NCBI GenBank assembly: GCA_937868095.1 | Contig: CALMLO010000028.1 | Location: forward strand, 62,001-126,000 | Origin: an uncultured Phycisphaerales bacterium | GTDB lineage: Bacteria > Planctomycetota > Phycisphaerae > Sedimentisphaerales > Anaerohalosphaeraceae | Reading direction: 5' to 3' | DNA: 64,000 nt | In this document: in pieces, positions 8,532 through 16,547 of the stretch | How the letters are laid out: the number at the start of each line of letters is the position of its first letter | Numbering within the stretch: the first letter of the stretch is position 1 | The notes under the pieces: model-generated | The model's database searches: none | Told to the model about the DNA's origin: nothing | Seen by the model: only the letters and a program-made list of their open reading frames with translations | Made by a program: the position numbers and the translations under genes

Positions 8532-9092
8532 ATGATGAAAGGTTTACCGTTTTGTCTGTTGATGGTGTTTGGGTTTGGTTCGGCAGTGCGGGCCGGTTAC
8601 AGTTTTGAGGAGGTTGCGGTGGAATACTGGGCCGGCCAGGGGGCGAACCGGGCGATGGTGGTGGTGGATTTTGCGGACGACCTCAGTTTTGCCTTCGGCT
8701 ATCAGTGGGAAGGAGAGAAAACCAGTTATGATGCTTTGCTGGCTATCGATGCCTGTTCGGCTGATTTTACCATGCTTTCTCACTGGGATGACAGTCTCGG
8801 CGGATGGTTTGTAGATGATTTGGACTATCTGGGTGTTTCCCCAAGGGGCAGTTCGTGGAGTTTCTTTACGGCTTCGGATGGTCAGGATTGGCAATCCAGT
8901 TGGCTTGGGGCTTCTGAGCGTGTGCTGTCAGATGGAGACTGGGACGGCTGGGCCGGCGGCGAGTGGGTCTGGGTTGGGCCGGGAGCGTGGGATTGGGCGT
9001 TTACCGGTACGGTGCACACACCGATTCCTGAGCCGGCCTCGATCGGGCTTCTGGGGCTGATGAGCGTGCTTGTCGTAAGGAAAGGAAGATAG
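8532..9092 (+). CDS. Secreted PEP-CTERM protein under the cobalamin riboswitch
   Basis: The 186-residue product has a signal peptide (to A-V-R-A-G, about residue 21), a compact domain rich in Trp and Asp (residues 22-160, beginning Y-S-F-E-E-V-A-V-E-Y-W-A-G-Q-G), and a classic PEP-CTERM tail: P-I-P-E-P-A near 163-168, a hydrophobic stretch and R-K-G-R. The tail implies sorting by an exosortase to the cell surface; none is in the window. I recall W-x-G-x-G-x-N-x-A-type secreted domains recurring in cobalamin-linked loci of other bacteria, which would make this a candidate B12-capture protein, but I cannot confirm that here. A double ATG starts the gene after TGGAGAA. Confidence 0.8.
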   Translation: MMKGLPFCLLMVFGFGSAVRAGYSFEEVAVEYWAGQGANRAMVVVDFADDLSFAFGYQWEGEKTSYDALLAIDACSADFTMLSHWDDSLGGWFVDDLDYLGVSPRGSSWSFFTASDGQDWQSSWLGASERVLSDGDWDGWAGGEWVWVGPGAWDWAFTGTVHTPIPEPASIGLLGLMSVLVVRKGR

Positions 9093-9100
9093 TTTATTCC

Positions 9101-9133
9101 GAAGGCCGGACAAGGAAGTTCGGCCTTCTTTTT
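9101..9133 (+). terminator. Intrinsic terminator between the PEP-CTERM and surface-protein genes
   Basis: GAAGGCCG and CGGCCTTC form a perfect eight-base-pair stem followed by five T residues. It lies in the 51-base gap between the two genes and should lower expression of the second and later genes. Confidence 0.8.
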
Positions 9134-9143
9134 GAGGATTCTT

Positions 9144-10169
9144 ATGGCTGAAAAAATTTTTGTTTTGCCGGCTGTGCTGGCGGTGTTTGCCGCCGGTTCG
9201 TTTGGGTATGTTTATGAGCCGAATGATTTTGCTGTGGAAGTTGTGGACTATGTGCCGGGGAGCGGAATTGCGACCTTTTATACGGGGCAGTTGTATGACA
9301 ATCCTCTGGCGGCCTTAGGCAGACCGACAATCGATACGATTGGAGATGGGTCGGCGGCGTCCCCGGGCCAAATGGTGCCGGTGGTTCCGGTTTACCCGGC
9401 CTGGCAGCCGACGGAGGTGGTGTGTATCGGTTTTCGGGGTCATCTGACTCTGCGGCTGGGTCGGCGGGTGTATGACGAACCGGACAATCCCTTCGGGAAA
9501 GATTTGATTGTATTCGGCAATTCTTTTCAGAACCTCAGCGGTTTTGAGTATTGGCTGTCAGGAGACCCGTCATTGGTGTTGACCAAGAATAAGGCCTGTA
9601 CACGGGAACCGGCGGCAGTGAGTGTCAGCCAGGATGGAGAGAATTGGTTTACGTTTACGATGGATGAGTCCTATCGGGTCAATCCGGATTTTGCAGACGC
9701 GAACTTTCCGGGGCGGTATGGTTTTCTGGGGGATTTTTTTGCGGATGGGTTTGCCCCGACGCTCGGGCGTGTGTATAAGCCGAACCGCAGCGGTTGGTGG
9801 GGCGAGCCGACCGATCCAACGCTGCCGCTGGACCCGGCGGTTCTGGAAACGGACCTGCGGAATACCACCCTGGCCCAGATTGCTCTGCGGTATGGGAAAT
9901 CCGCAGGGGGTACGGCGCTGGATATTTCCTGGTTTGATTTGCCGACCGACCCGCAGACAGGCCGGAAATGGATTCAGTATATTCGCTTTGACAATCCGCG
10001 CAACAGCGGGGCGACACCAGAGATTGATGCGGTGGCGCGAGTCCGCAGCCGAAAGGAAACCTCTCTTGCGGCGGATATTACAGGCGATGGACGTGTGGAT
10101 TTGAATGATTTGGCGGAATTGAGCCGGTTTTGGATGATGCCGGATGGGACGGGGCCGGAGGATGAATAA
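9144..10169 (+). CDS. Secreted surface protein with single dockerin-type repeat
   Basis: A 341-residue product with a signal peptide (to F-G-Y, about residue 21). The main part contains F-G-K-D-L-I-V-F-G-N-S-F (about 116-127), E-P-A-A-V-S-V-S-Q-D-G-E-N-W-F (about 151-165) and a conserved-looking block A-L-D-I-S-W-F-D-L-P with I-D-A-V-A-R-V at its end (about 303). The 'locally anchored, evidence-of-event' pattern (…V-x-V-S-Q-D-G-x-x-W-…) is like surface proteins in Bacteroides B12 loci, as far as I remember. The C-terminus (about 312-332, A-D-I-T-G-D-G-R-V-D-L-N-D-L-A) is one calcium-binding dockerin-type repeat. ATG 9144 has GAGGA upstream and starts the signal peptide. The end overlaps the pseudopilin gene by 8 bases. 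Confidence 0.78.
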   Translation: MAEKIFVLPAVLAVFAAGSFGYVYEPNDFAVEVVDYVPGSGIATFYTGQLYDNPLAALGRPTIDTIGDGSAASPGQMVPVVPVYPAWQPTEVVCIGFRGHLTLRLGRRVYDEPDNPFGKDLIVFGNSFQNLSGFEYWLSGDPSLVLTKNKACTREPAAVSVSQDGENWFTFTMDESYRVNPDFADANFPGRYGFLGDFFADGFAPTLGRVYKPNRSGWWGEPTDPTLPLDPAVLETDLRNTTLAQIALRYGKSAGGTALDISWFDLPTDPQTGRKWIQYIRFDNPRNSGATPEIDAVARVRSRKETSLAADITGDGRVDLNDLAELSRFWMMPDGTGPEDE

Positions 10170-10920
10170 GAAGGGATTTACCCTGCTGGAACTGCTGGCG
10201 GTTTTTTTCTGCATCATGCTGCTGGTGAGTCTTCTTCTGCCGGCATTAAGGCAGGCAAAGGCCCAGGGGCAGTCCGTGTTGTGCCTGAGCAAACTGCGGC
10301 AGTGTGCTGTGGCGGCGGCGGCTTATACGAGCTGCTATGACGGGTTTTATCCGATGGCTTATCAATCCTCTGTCTGTGCGAACTGGAGCCGGATTCAGAC
10401 AATTGCGTGGGATTTTATAACGACCCAGCAATGGGAAGGCGGACAGCGGGTGCTGTCTTATGAACCTGGGATTTTGTGGCAAAGCGGGGATTTGATGGAA
10501 ATTCAGCAATGTCCGGCCTTTCGGGGGACCTCCAATGCCGGGGGGGAGCCCTTTACCGGCTATAATTACAACACCAGTTATATCGGACATGGCAGCGGCG
10601 AGAGCATCCCGGAGCCGGCTAAATATTCGCAGGTTCGCAATCCTGCCCAGACGGCCTTGTTTGGCGACGGGGAGTATGGCGAAGGGGCCAATAAGTTTAT
10701 GCGGGCGCCGTGGGCCAATCCGGGGGATTTGAGTTTCAGCGGGCGATACGCAGGGACGCAGGGATTTCGGCATCGTCAGAAGACAAATACAGCATTTTGT
10801 GATGGTCATGTCGATACCTTGAAGGAGTGTTTTACGGAGACCTATTCGGAGGATAAAGCGATGATTGCCGAGGGGACGGGTTTTCTGTCGCCGGACAACC
10901 GGCTGTACGATTTGCGGTGA
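10162..10920 (+). CDS. Pseudopilin-like protein with type IV prepilin leader
   Basis: A 252-residue product with a prepilin cleavage site at once after the start: M-N-K-K-G / F-T-L-L-E-L-L, then a hydrophobic helix of about 20 residues. The C-terminal part holds F-R-H-R-Q-K-T-N-T-A-F-C-D-G-H-V, the H-x9-D-G type motif seen in planctomycete pseudopilin families (DUF1559-like). It is exported by a type II/type IV pilus machine; function unknown. The ATG at 10162 abuts GGAGG directly; the ATG at 10144 would give a six-residue longer leader. It overlaps the preceding surface-protein gene, so it is translated from the same riboswitch-led transcript unless the terminator at 9101 stops it. Confidence 0.85.
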   Translation: MNKKGFTLLELLAVFFCIMLLVSLLLPALRQAKAQGQSVLCLSKLRQCAVAAAAYTSCYDGFYPMAYQSSVCANWSRIQTIAWDFITTQQWEGGQRVLSYEPGILWQSGDLMEIQQCPAFRGTSNAGGEPFTGYNYNTSYIGHGSGESIPEPAKYSQVRNPAQTALFGDGEYGEGANKFMRAPWANPGDLSFSGRYAGTQGFRHRQKTNTAFCDGHVDTLKECFTETYSEDKAMIAEGTGFLSPDNRLYDLR

Positions 10921-11726
10921 AGATTGCAGTTGCAGGCGGTCGTCAGGTGTGGTATCGGAAGGAGATGAAGGTTGCCGGGCCGATAAGTTCATTTTTTCAA
11001 AAGCATGCTCGTCCGTGGAGCAAAGGAGTATCCGCCCTGCTGTGGCCTCGGCAGTGCCGATTGTGCGGCAGTTTTCCGGAAGAGGGGTCTTTTTTGTGCG
11101 GGGCCTGCTGGGAAGAATTGTCGCTGGTTACAGCCGGAGACTATTGCAGACGCTGTGGACGTTCTGTGGGTCCTTTTGGGCGTCTGGGGGGCGGATGCGG
11201 CTATTGTGAACAGGAGCGGATTCTGACGGACGGGATTCTCCGTGCGGGGCGGTACGATTCGGTACTGCGGCAGATGCTGCTTCGACTGAAGTTTCAGGAG
11301 ATGACGGAATTTGCCCCCTTTTTGGGGCCGCTGCTGAAATCGGTGTTTGAAACCCGACCCTGGGGGCCGATTGATTACCTTGTGCCGGTTCCGCTGCATT
11401 GGCTCAGACGCCTGCAAAGAGGATTTAATCAATCTTTTTTGTTGGCTAAGGAGATGGCCGATTCGGGTGTACCGATCTGCCGGGATTTGGTTCGCATTCG
11501 ATATACGAGAAGGCAGTGGACTCTGACCGATGCACAGCGGCGGAGAAATGTCAAAGGGGCCTTTGCTGTTCGCCGGCGGCACCCGTTTGAGGGCAGGACT
11601 GTTTGTCTGGTTGATGATATAACAACCAGCCGGGCTACGCTGAATGAGTGCGCCAGGGTATTGAAGCGGGCTGGAGCGGAGAAGGTCTATGCTGTTGTTG
11701 CAGCCGCATCGGACACATTAGGTTGA
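10917..11726 (+). CDS. comF: ComF-family phosphoribosyltransferase-like protein
   Basis: A ComF/GntX-type protein of up to 269 residues. An N-terminal double zinc ribbon is visible (C-R-L-C, C-G-A-C, C-R-R-C, C-G-Y-C), followed by a PRTase fold whose PRPP loop reads C-L-V-D-D-I-T-T-S-R-A-T near residues 232-243. In the family, ComF takes part in uptake of single-stranded DNA during transformation; in many non-competent bacteria its task is unknown. The start is uncertain: GTG 10917 overlaps the preceding stop but has no ribosome binding site, while ATG 10965 abuts GGAAGGAG. Either way both zinc ribbons remain. Confidence 0.88.
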   Translation: MKIAVAGGRQVWYRKEMKVAGPISSFFQKHARPWSKGVSALLWPRQCRLCGSFPEEGSFLCGACWEELSLVTAGDYCRRCGRSVGPFGRLGGGCGYCEQERILTDGILRAGRYDSVLRQMLLRLKFQEMTEFAPFLGPLLKSVFETRPWGPIDYLVPVPLHWLRRLQRGFNQSFLLAKEMADSGVPICRDLVRIRYTRRQWTLTDAQRRRNVKGAFAVRRRHPFEGRTVCLVDDITTSRATLNECARVLKRAGAEKVYAVVAAASDTLG

Positions 11727-11952
11727 CAAGATAGGAAGAATGGGGAAGAGGGGGCGTGTTTTGCAATCTGTTGGCTTTCGATGTTTTTGCTGGGAAAAGG
11801 GGGGCTTTTATTGCGGTCATCGGAAGTATTTGGCCGAAAATCCCTTAGGAAAAGTTTGCGGATGAGGAAAAGACATTTTTGAGTAAAGATATGTCCAAAC
11901 AGCAGGATTGTCTCCTTCGAGGGAAATGGATTTTGTTTAGGGCAGTTGATTT

Positions 11953-13572
11953 ATGGTGAAGGGATTTCGACAAATCGCCTTTTTGACTGTCATCAGCCGG
12001 ATTCTCGGAATGGTCCGGGATATGTCGTTTGCTTATTTTTTCGGGCGAAGCGAGCTCTTCGATGCCTGGGCGATTGCTTTCAAGATTCCAAACCTTTCCC
12101 GTCGGATTTTTGGGGAGGGAGCGGCGGCTACCTCGTTTATACCGGTGTACAGCCAATATCTTGAAAAAAATCCTCAAGAGGCCAACCGTCTGGCCAACAC
12201 TGTTCTGACGATTGTGTTTTTGATTTTGAGTGCGGCTGTTGTTTTGATTTGGCTGGGGATTTGGGGGTATATGCAGGTGGGAGCCGAGTTGGAAGGCACC
12301 CAGCGGATGCTGAAACTGACGGCCATCATGCTTCCGTATATGGTGATGATTTGCCTTGTGGCGATTATGGGGGGGATTCTGAACAGTCATCGGCATTTTG
12401 CTGCACCGGCGCTGGCCCCTGTTGTTCTGAATGTCTTTCTGATAGCAGCCCTGTTTATTTCGGGCAGGTGGCTGGGTTGGCCGAAGGAAAAAATGGCCTT
12501 TTTTACGGCGTGGGCTGTGCTGGCGGTGGGGGTGGGGCAGCTGCTGCTTGTGATGGTGCCGATGAGGCGGTATCAGGTGGTGATTCGGCCTGCCTGGGAC
12601 ATTCACTCGGAGGGGGTTCGCAAGATTCTGGTGCTGATGGGGCCGATGATTCTGGGCCTGACGGCTACTCAGCTGAATACGCTGGCGGATGATATTATTG
12701 CCAAAAGTCTCTCCGGCTCGCCGGAAAAAGGAGACAGTTTTGTTTTTTTAGGCCGGATGATTCGCTATCCGGTCTGGGCGGGGACGGTTTCCGGGCTGTT
12801 TTATGCCCAGCGGCTTTATCAGTTTCCGCTGGGGGTTTTGGGGACTTCGCTGGCGACGGCGATTTATCCGGTGCTCAGCCGCACGGCAGCCCGAGGCGAA
12901 AAAAAGGAATTGACCGGCACCGTTCGTCAGGGGATGTGCGGAGCATTCTTTATAGCCCTGCCGGCAACGGTGGGGATGATTTTGATTGGGCAGCCGCTGA
13001 TTCGGGTTCTTTTTGAGCGGGGGGAGTTTACGGCGGACGATACGGCTGCGACATCGTGGATATTGTATTGCTACTGTCTGGGGTTATGCGGTTATTTCGG
13101 TCAGCAGATTGCGACCCGCGTTTGTTATGCGCTGGGGCAGTCGAAACAGCCGGCTCTGACGGCATCTCTTGCCGTCGGGGTGAATGTCTGCCTGAATCTT
13201 GTGCTGATATGGCCCCTCGGGGCGGCAGGGCTGGCTCTTTCGACGGCGGTGTGTTCTTATCTTCAGGTGGGTATCTTGCTGTATGTGCTTCGGCGGCGGC
13301 TGGGGGCGGAATTGTTTGAAGGATGGCTGAAGTCTCTGCTGAAAACAGCGGCGGCAACGGCGGTGATGGCCGCTGCAGGATTGGTTCTTTTAGGGCTTTT
13401 CGGCAGGGGAGCCGGCGGGACAATCCGCGATTTGGTGCAAATCGGAACGATGGTGGCGGTCTGCTGCGGTGTGTTTCTGCTGGTGTCCTGGCTGGGAGGC
13501 AATGAAATGCTCGGGCTTTTGCTGAGCGGAGGCCGCTCTTCGAAGGGGCAGGATGCAGGAGCCCTCGAGTGA
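11953..13572 (+). CDS. murJ: MurJ-type lipid II flippase (MviN family)
   Basis: A 539-residue polytopic membrane protein of the MOP superfamily with about 14 hydrophobic segments. The family start is clear: K-G-F-R-Q-I-A-F-L-T-V-I-S-R-I-L-G-M-V-R-D near residues 2-22, and later F-P-L-G-V-L-G-T-S-L-A-T-A-I-Y-P near 293-308 and L-F-E-R-G-E-F near 352. It moves lipid II across the inner membrane for peptidoglycan synthesis, which fits the finding that planctomycetes have a thin peptidoglycan wall. The ribosome binding site is weak. The 226 bases before it hold no gene that I can see. Confidence 0.95.
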   Translation: MVKGFRQIAFLTVISRILGMVRDMSFAYFFGRSELFDAWAIAFKIPNLSRRIFGEGAAATSFIPVYSQYLEKNPQEANRLANTVLTIVFLILSAAVVLIWLGIWGYMQVGAELEGTQRMLKLTAIMLPYMVMICLVAIMGGILNSHRHFAAPALAPVVLNVFLIAALFISGRWLGWPKEKMAFFTAWAVLAVGVGQLLLVMVPMRRYQVVIRPAWDIHSEGVRKILVLMGPMILGLTATQLNTLADDIIAKSLSGSPEKGDSFVFLGRMIRYPVWAGTVSGLFYAQRLYQFPLGVLGTSLATAIYPVLSRTAARGEKKELTGTVRQGMCGAFFIALPATVGMILIGQPLIRVLFERGEFTADDTAATSWILYCYCLGLCGYFGQQIATRVCYALGQSKQPALTASLAVGVNVCLNLVLIWPLGAAGLALSTAVCSYLQVGILLYVLRRRLGAELFEGWLKSLLKTAAATAVMAAAGLVLLGLFGRGAGGTIRDLVQIGTMVAVCCGVFLLVSWLGGNEMLGLLLSGGRSSKGQDAGALE

Positions 13573-13724
13573 GTCGGGCGGCGGTATTCTGCGGGAAAGT
13601 TTGACGGTGCGGTTAGCGTGTTTTATAATGACCTGCTGAAGAGGCGGGGTTTTGACTGCCGTCAGAAATGAAAATGGGTGAGGAGTACGAAGCCGTTGTT
13701 TTCAGCGGCCAAACGGAGATTTCA

Positions 13725-16088
13725 ATGATGAAACGACTTGTTTTTTTGGGTTTGGTGTGTCTGGGGCCGACCATTGCAACTGCTCAATCGAAAGAAAGCC
13801 AGCCCTTTCATTCACCGACGGCAGCGGCTGTTTTGGCGAAGGCGGCGATGGATGCTTACGCAGACGATCCTTTTTCCTCTCGAACAATTGAAGTTACGAT
13901 GACATTCCTGGAGGCGGCTACCTTGCTGGATGAGCAGATGGAATCGGCTCATGAAATGCTGCTGAGGGTGGCTGTGTCGGCCATGGCCAGCCCGAATGAT
14001 TATTCGCGGGCGGTGCGGGATGCCCTGAGGCAGTATCTGGATGAGCGGTCCAATCTGGCCATTGTGAAAGGCGGGATTGAATATCTGCTCGGACAACTTC
14101 AGACAAGAACGGAGCGGGAGATGCTGCTGACGCGGCTGCTCAGTGTTTACGGCAATAAAAATCCTGCGGTGATTTCCGAGCTGACTACTCAGCTGGCGCT
14201 GCTCGAGATAGAGCGTGCGGATTTCACGACGGCCTTTCAGCGATTGCAGTATGCCTATAGTCTGAATCCGTACAATATGCTGGCGTTTTCGAAGATGATG
14301 GAATTGAGTGCGCCGGAGGGGGGCTCTCTTCCCTATGGGATGCTGGTGCTCCATCTTCGACGGATGCTCGAGATGAATCCGCTGGATATTCGGGCAGCGC
14401 AGGCCTATGCGGATATCTTGCGGAAGGTTCAACTGTATGAAGCCGCCCAGCAGGCGTATGGGTATTGTGCGGATTTGTATGGATATTTGTATCCGGGACA
14501 GCCGCTTCCGCCGGAGTTTTTGCTGGCGTGGTCGCTGTGTGCGTTTCAGTCAGACAAGACCGGCAATCAGTGTCTGGTGCTGGCCGAGCAGGCCAGGGCG
14601 GAGGGGCGGGAGGATTTGATGCTGGAGGCGACGGCTGGGCTGGCTTTGATACGGATGGGACAGGCGGAAAAAGGCCGTCAGCGGCTTGAATCTGCCGGAC
14701 GAAGGGCCGCTGAGCGGCTCAGGATTGAAGGGGAGGCCTGCGGAATCCTGCCGGAGCATTTGAGCTGGTTTTACAGTTTTGTTCTGCCCGATGCGGAACA
14801 GGCACTGGCGTGGGGGCATGAGGCGATTTCTCAGCGTCCGGACAGTCCTCAGGCCCAGGCCTTGTTTGCTTATGCGCTGGTGAAAAACGGGCAGACCGAC
14901 CTAGCCCGCCAATATCTTGAAAAGGCCGAAGAAAGCGACCCTGCAGCGCTTTTTACAAGGGCAGAACTTCTGCTGAAGGAAGCCAATACTGCGGCGGCTT
15001 TTGCGGCGCTGAAAAAGATTGTGGAGATGGGGCCGGAAACAATTCTGGCCTGGAGGGCTCAGGAGGTCCTGAAGGCGAACGGTTCAGAATATTTGCCTGC
15101 TTTTTCGCCGTCGGAGATTGTTCAGTATCTGAAAGCGGAGTTTGGAGATGAGGTCAATCCCAAATTTCTGCCGCTGTCAAAACTTGTTCGGGCCAAACTG
15201 CGGATGAGCGGCTCGGAGTATCCTTACGGCAGCGATATGCCGGCCACGGTGGTGGTTGACAATATCGGCCCGCGGCTGCTGATTATCGGGCCGATGGGGA
15301 TGCTGAAGGGGGATGTTCGCATTGATGCGGAGGTGCGCGGGGATTTGGTTCGTTCGTTTCCATCGCTGGTTCATTTTCCTTTTCAGCCGAGTCTGCCGAT
15401 TCGGCCTAATGAGCATGCGACGGTTACGGTGGACTTGATAACAGGGCCGCTGCGGCGGCTTCTTCGCACGCATCCGCAGGCATCGGTCGAGATTGATTTT
15501 ATCCTTCAGATGGATGCCCCGGATATGAACGGCTCAGGCGAGGTTGATACGCTGCTTCATTTGGCTCCTGTTCGGCAGACTGTCCGTCGTCCGAGTGTTG
15601 AATTGACCTATGATTTTCTCATTCAGCGGCTCAGCGGCCTTGCGAAGGGCTCGGAGGGGCAGAAGTTCCGCTCCGCCGAGCTGTTTACGGGGCTTTTGGC
15701 CGAGCAGGAGGCGGCGCTGGCCAAGCAGGTTGGATACCGGTTTGTGCGGGCTGAGCCGACGCTGCTGATTGATGCGGTTCGTCGGCTGCTGGCGGATGAA
15801 GATTGGATTATCCGGCTTCGCACCTTATCTACGTTTACGGATGTTTCACTTACTCTGGATCCTGCTCTGATTGGGTCTGTGTCGGAGAATCTGTCCCATG
15901 AGCGATGGCCGGTGCGAATGATGAGTTTGTATATTCTCAGCACTCTCGAATCCAAGAATTTTGATTCGGTCCTTAATTGGGTGGCCCGATACGATACCAA
16001 TCCGCAGGTTCGCCAGATGGCCAGAGCCCTGGGGGCAGCGGCGGAAGAGGAGAATCCAGCCCCGACTGCGGAAGTTCAGAATCCATAG
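13725..16088 (+). CDS. Secreted/periplasmic protein with TPR and HEAT-like repeats
   Basis: A 787-residue product with a signal peptide (K-R-L-V-F-L-G-L-V-C-L then T-I-A-T-A-Q, cleavage about residue 21). Residues 25-460 are helical pairs of the TPR type (for example A-Q-A-L-F-A-Y-A-L-V-K-N-G-Q-T-D-L-A-R). A beta-rich segment lies around 500-610, and the last 100 residues look like HEAT repeats (W-P-V-R-M-M-S-L-Y-I-L). No enzymatic motif is seen; a scaffold or protein-binding role is inferred. ATG 13725 (double ATG) was chosen because GGAG lies upstream and it starts the signal peptide; a longer frame begins at 13668. It appears to be transcribed alone. Confidence 0.7.
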   Translation: MMKRLVFLGLVCLGPTIATAQSKESQPFHSPTAAAVLAKAAMDAYADDPFSSRTIEVTMTFLEAATLLDEQMESAHEMLLRVAVSAMASPNDYSRAVRDALRQYLDERSNLAIVKGGIEYLLGQLQTRTEREMLLTRLLSVYGNKNPAVISELTTQLALLEIERADFTTAFQRLQYAYSLNPYNMLAFSKMMELSAPEGGSLPYGMLVLHLRRMLEMNPLDIRAAQAYADILRKVQLYEAAQQAYGYCADLYGYLYPGQPLPPEFLLAWSLCAFQSDKTGNQCLVLAEQARAEGREDLMLEATAGLALIRMGQAEKGRQRLESAGRRAAERLRIEGEACGILPEHLSWFYSFVLPDAEQALAWGHEAISQRPDSPQAQALFAYALVKNGQTDLARQYLEKAEESDPAALFTRAELLLKEANTAAAFAALKKIVEMGPETILAWRAQEVLKANGSEYLPAFSPSEIVQYLKAEFGDEVNPKFLPLSKLVRAKLRMSGSEYPYGSDMPATVVVDNIGPRLLIIGPMGMLKGDVRIDAEVRGDLVRSFPSLVHFPFQPSLPIRPNEHATVTVDLITGPLRRLLRTHPQASVEIDFILQMDAPDMNGSGEVDTLLHLAPVRQTVRRPSVELTYDFLIQRLSGLAKGSEGQKFRSAELFTGLLAEQEAALAKQVGYRFVRAEPTLLIDAVRRLLADEDWIIRLRTLSTFTDVSLTLDPALIGSVSENLSHERWPVRMMSLYILSTLESKNFDSVLNWVARYDTNPQVRQMARALGAAAEEENPAPTAEVQNP

Positions 16089-16253
16089 AAACAGACATTG
16101 TCCAGCAGGAAACAGGTGAAAGAGTATTTGAATAAATCTCTTGCTTTTTCACGAAAAATAGGAAAAATCTGTTGAGTCGAACTCGTTTTTTTTGTAGTCT
16201 TTTGCACCTGTAAACAAATCTAATAGAACCGGATATGTGGAAAGGAGAATACG

Positions 16254-16427
16254 ATGCCGGCTAAAGTGGATAAGGAAGTTTGTACCGGATGCGGCAGCTG
16301 CGTGGATGCTTGCCCGAGCGAAGCAATTGAGATGGTCGATGGCAAGGCGGTTGTGGATCCGGAAAAATGCGTTGATTGCGGCGTCTGCGTGGATGAATGT
16401 CCCGTAGAAGCCATTGGTATGGAATAG
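16254..16427 (+). CDS. Small 2[4Fe-4S] ferredoxin
   Basis: A 57-residue bacterial-type ferredoxin with two complete cluster motifs: C-T-G-C-G-S-C-V-D-A-C-P (residues 10-21) and C-V-D-C-G-V-C-V-D-E-C-P (39-50). It carries electrons at low potential in the cytoplasm. AGGAG lies 8 bases before the ATG. The gene is short enough to be missed by simple length cut-offs. It stands alone, just upstream of tRNA-Glu; its redox partners are not evident from context. Confidence 0.97.
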   Translation: MPAKVDKEVCTGCGSCVDACPSEAIEMVDGKAVVDPEKCVDCGVCVDECPVEAIGME

Positions 16428-16437
16428 TGTTTCTCGC

Positions 16438-16512
16438 GGCCCCATCGTCTAGGCAGGTCTAGGACACCGGGTTTTCAACCCGGCAACAGGGGTTCGAATC
16501 CCCTTGGGGCTA
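16438..16512 (+). tRNA. tRNA-Glu (anticodon UUC)
   Basis: A full cloverleaf can be folded: acceptor stem GGCCCCA with TGGGGCT (first pair G-U), anticodon stem CCGGG with CCCGG around the loop TTTTCAA, which gives anticodon UUC, and T-arm AGGGG-TTCGAAT-CCCCT. The genome encodes only CA after the discriminator A, so the CCA end is completed by enzyme. Confidence 0.97.
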
Positions 16513-16520
16513 CATAAAAA

Positions 16521-16547
16521 AGGCGCCTGAAAAGGCGTCTTTTTTTA
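16521..16547 (+). terminator. Bidirectional intrinsic terminator after tRNA-Glu
   Basis: AGGCGCC and GGCGTCT form a seven-base-pair stem followed by seven T residues. A run of A residues in front lets it also serve the convergent minus-strand gene whose stop codon lies within it (16545). Confidence 0.85.
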
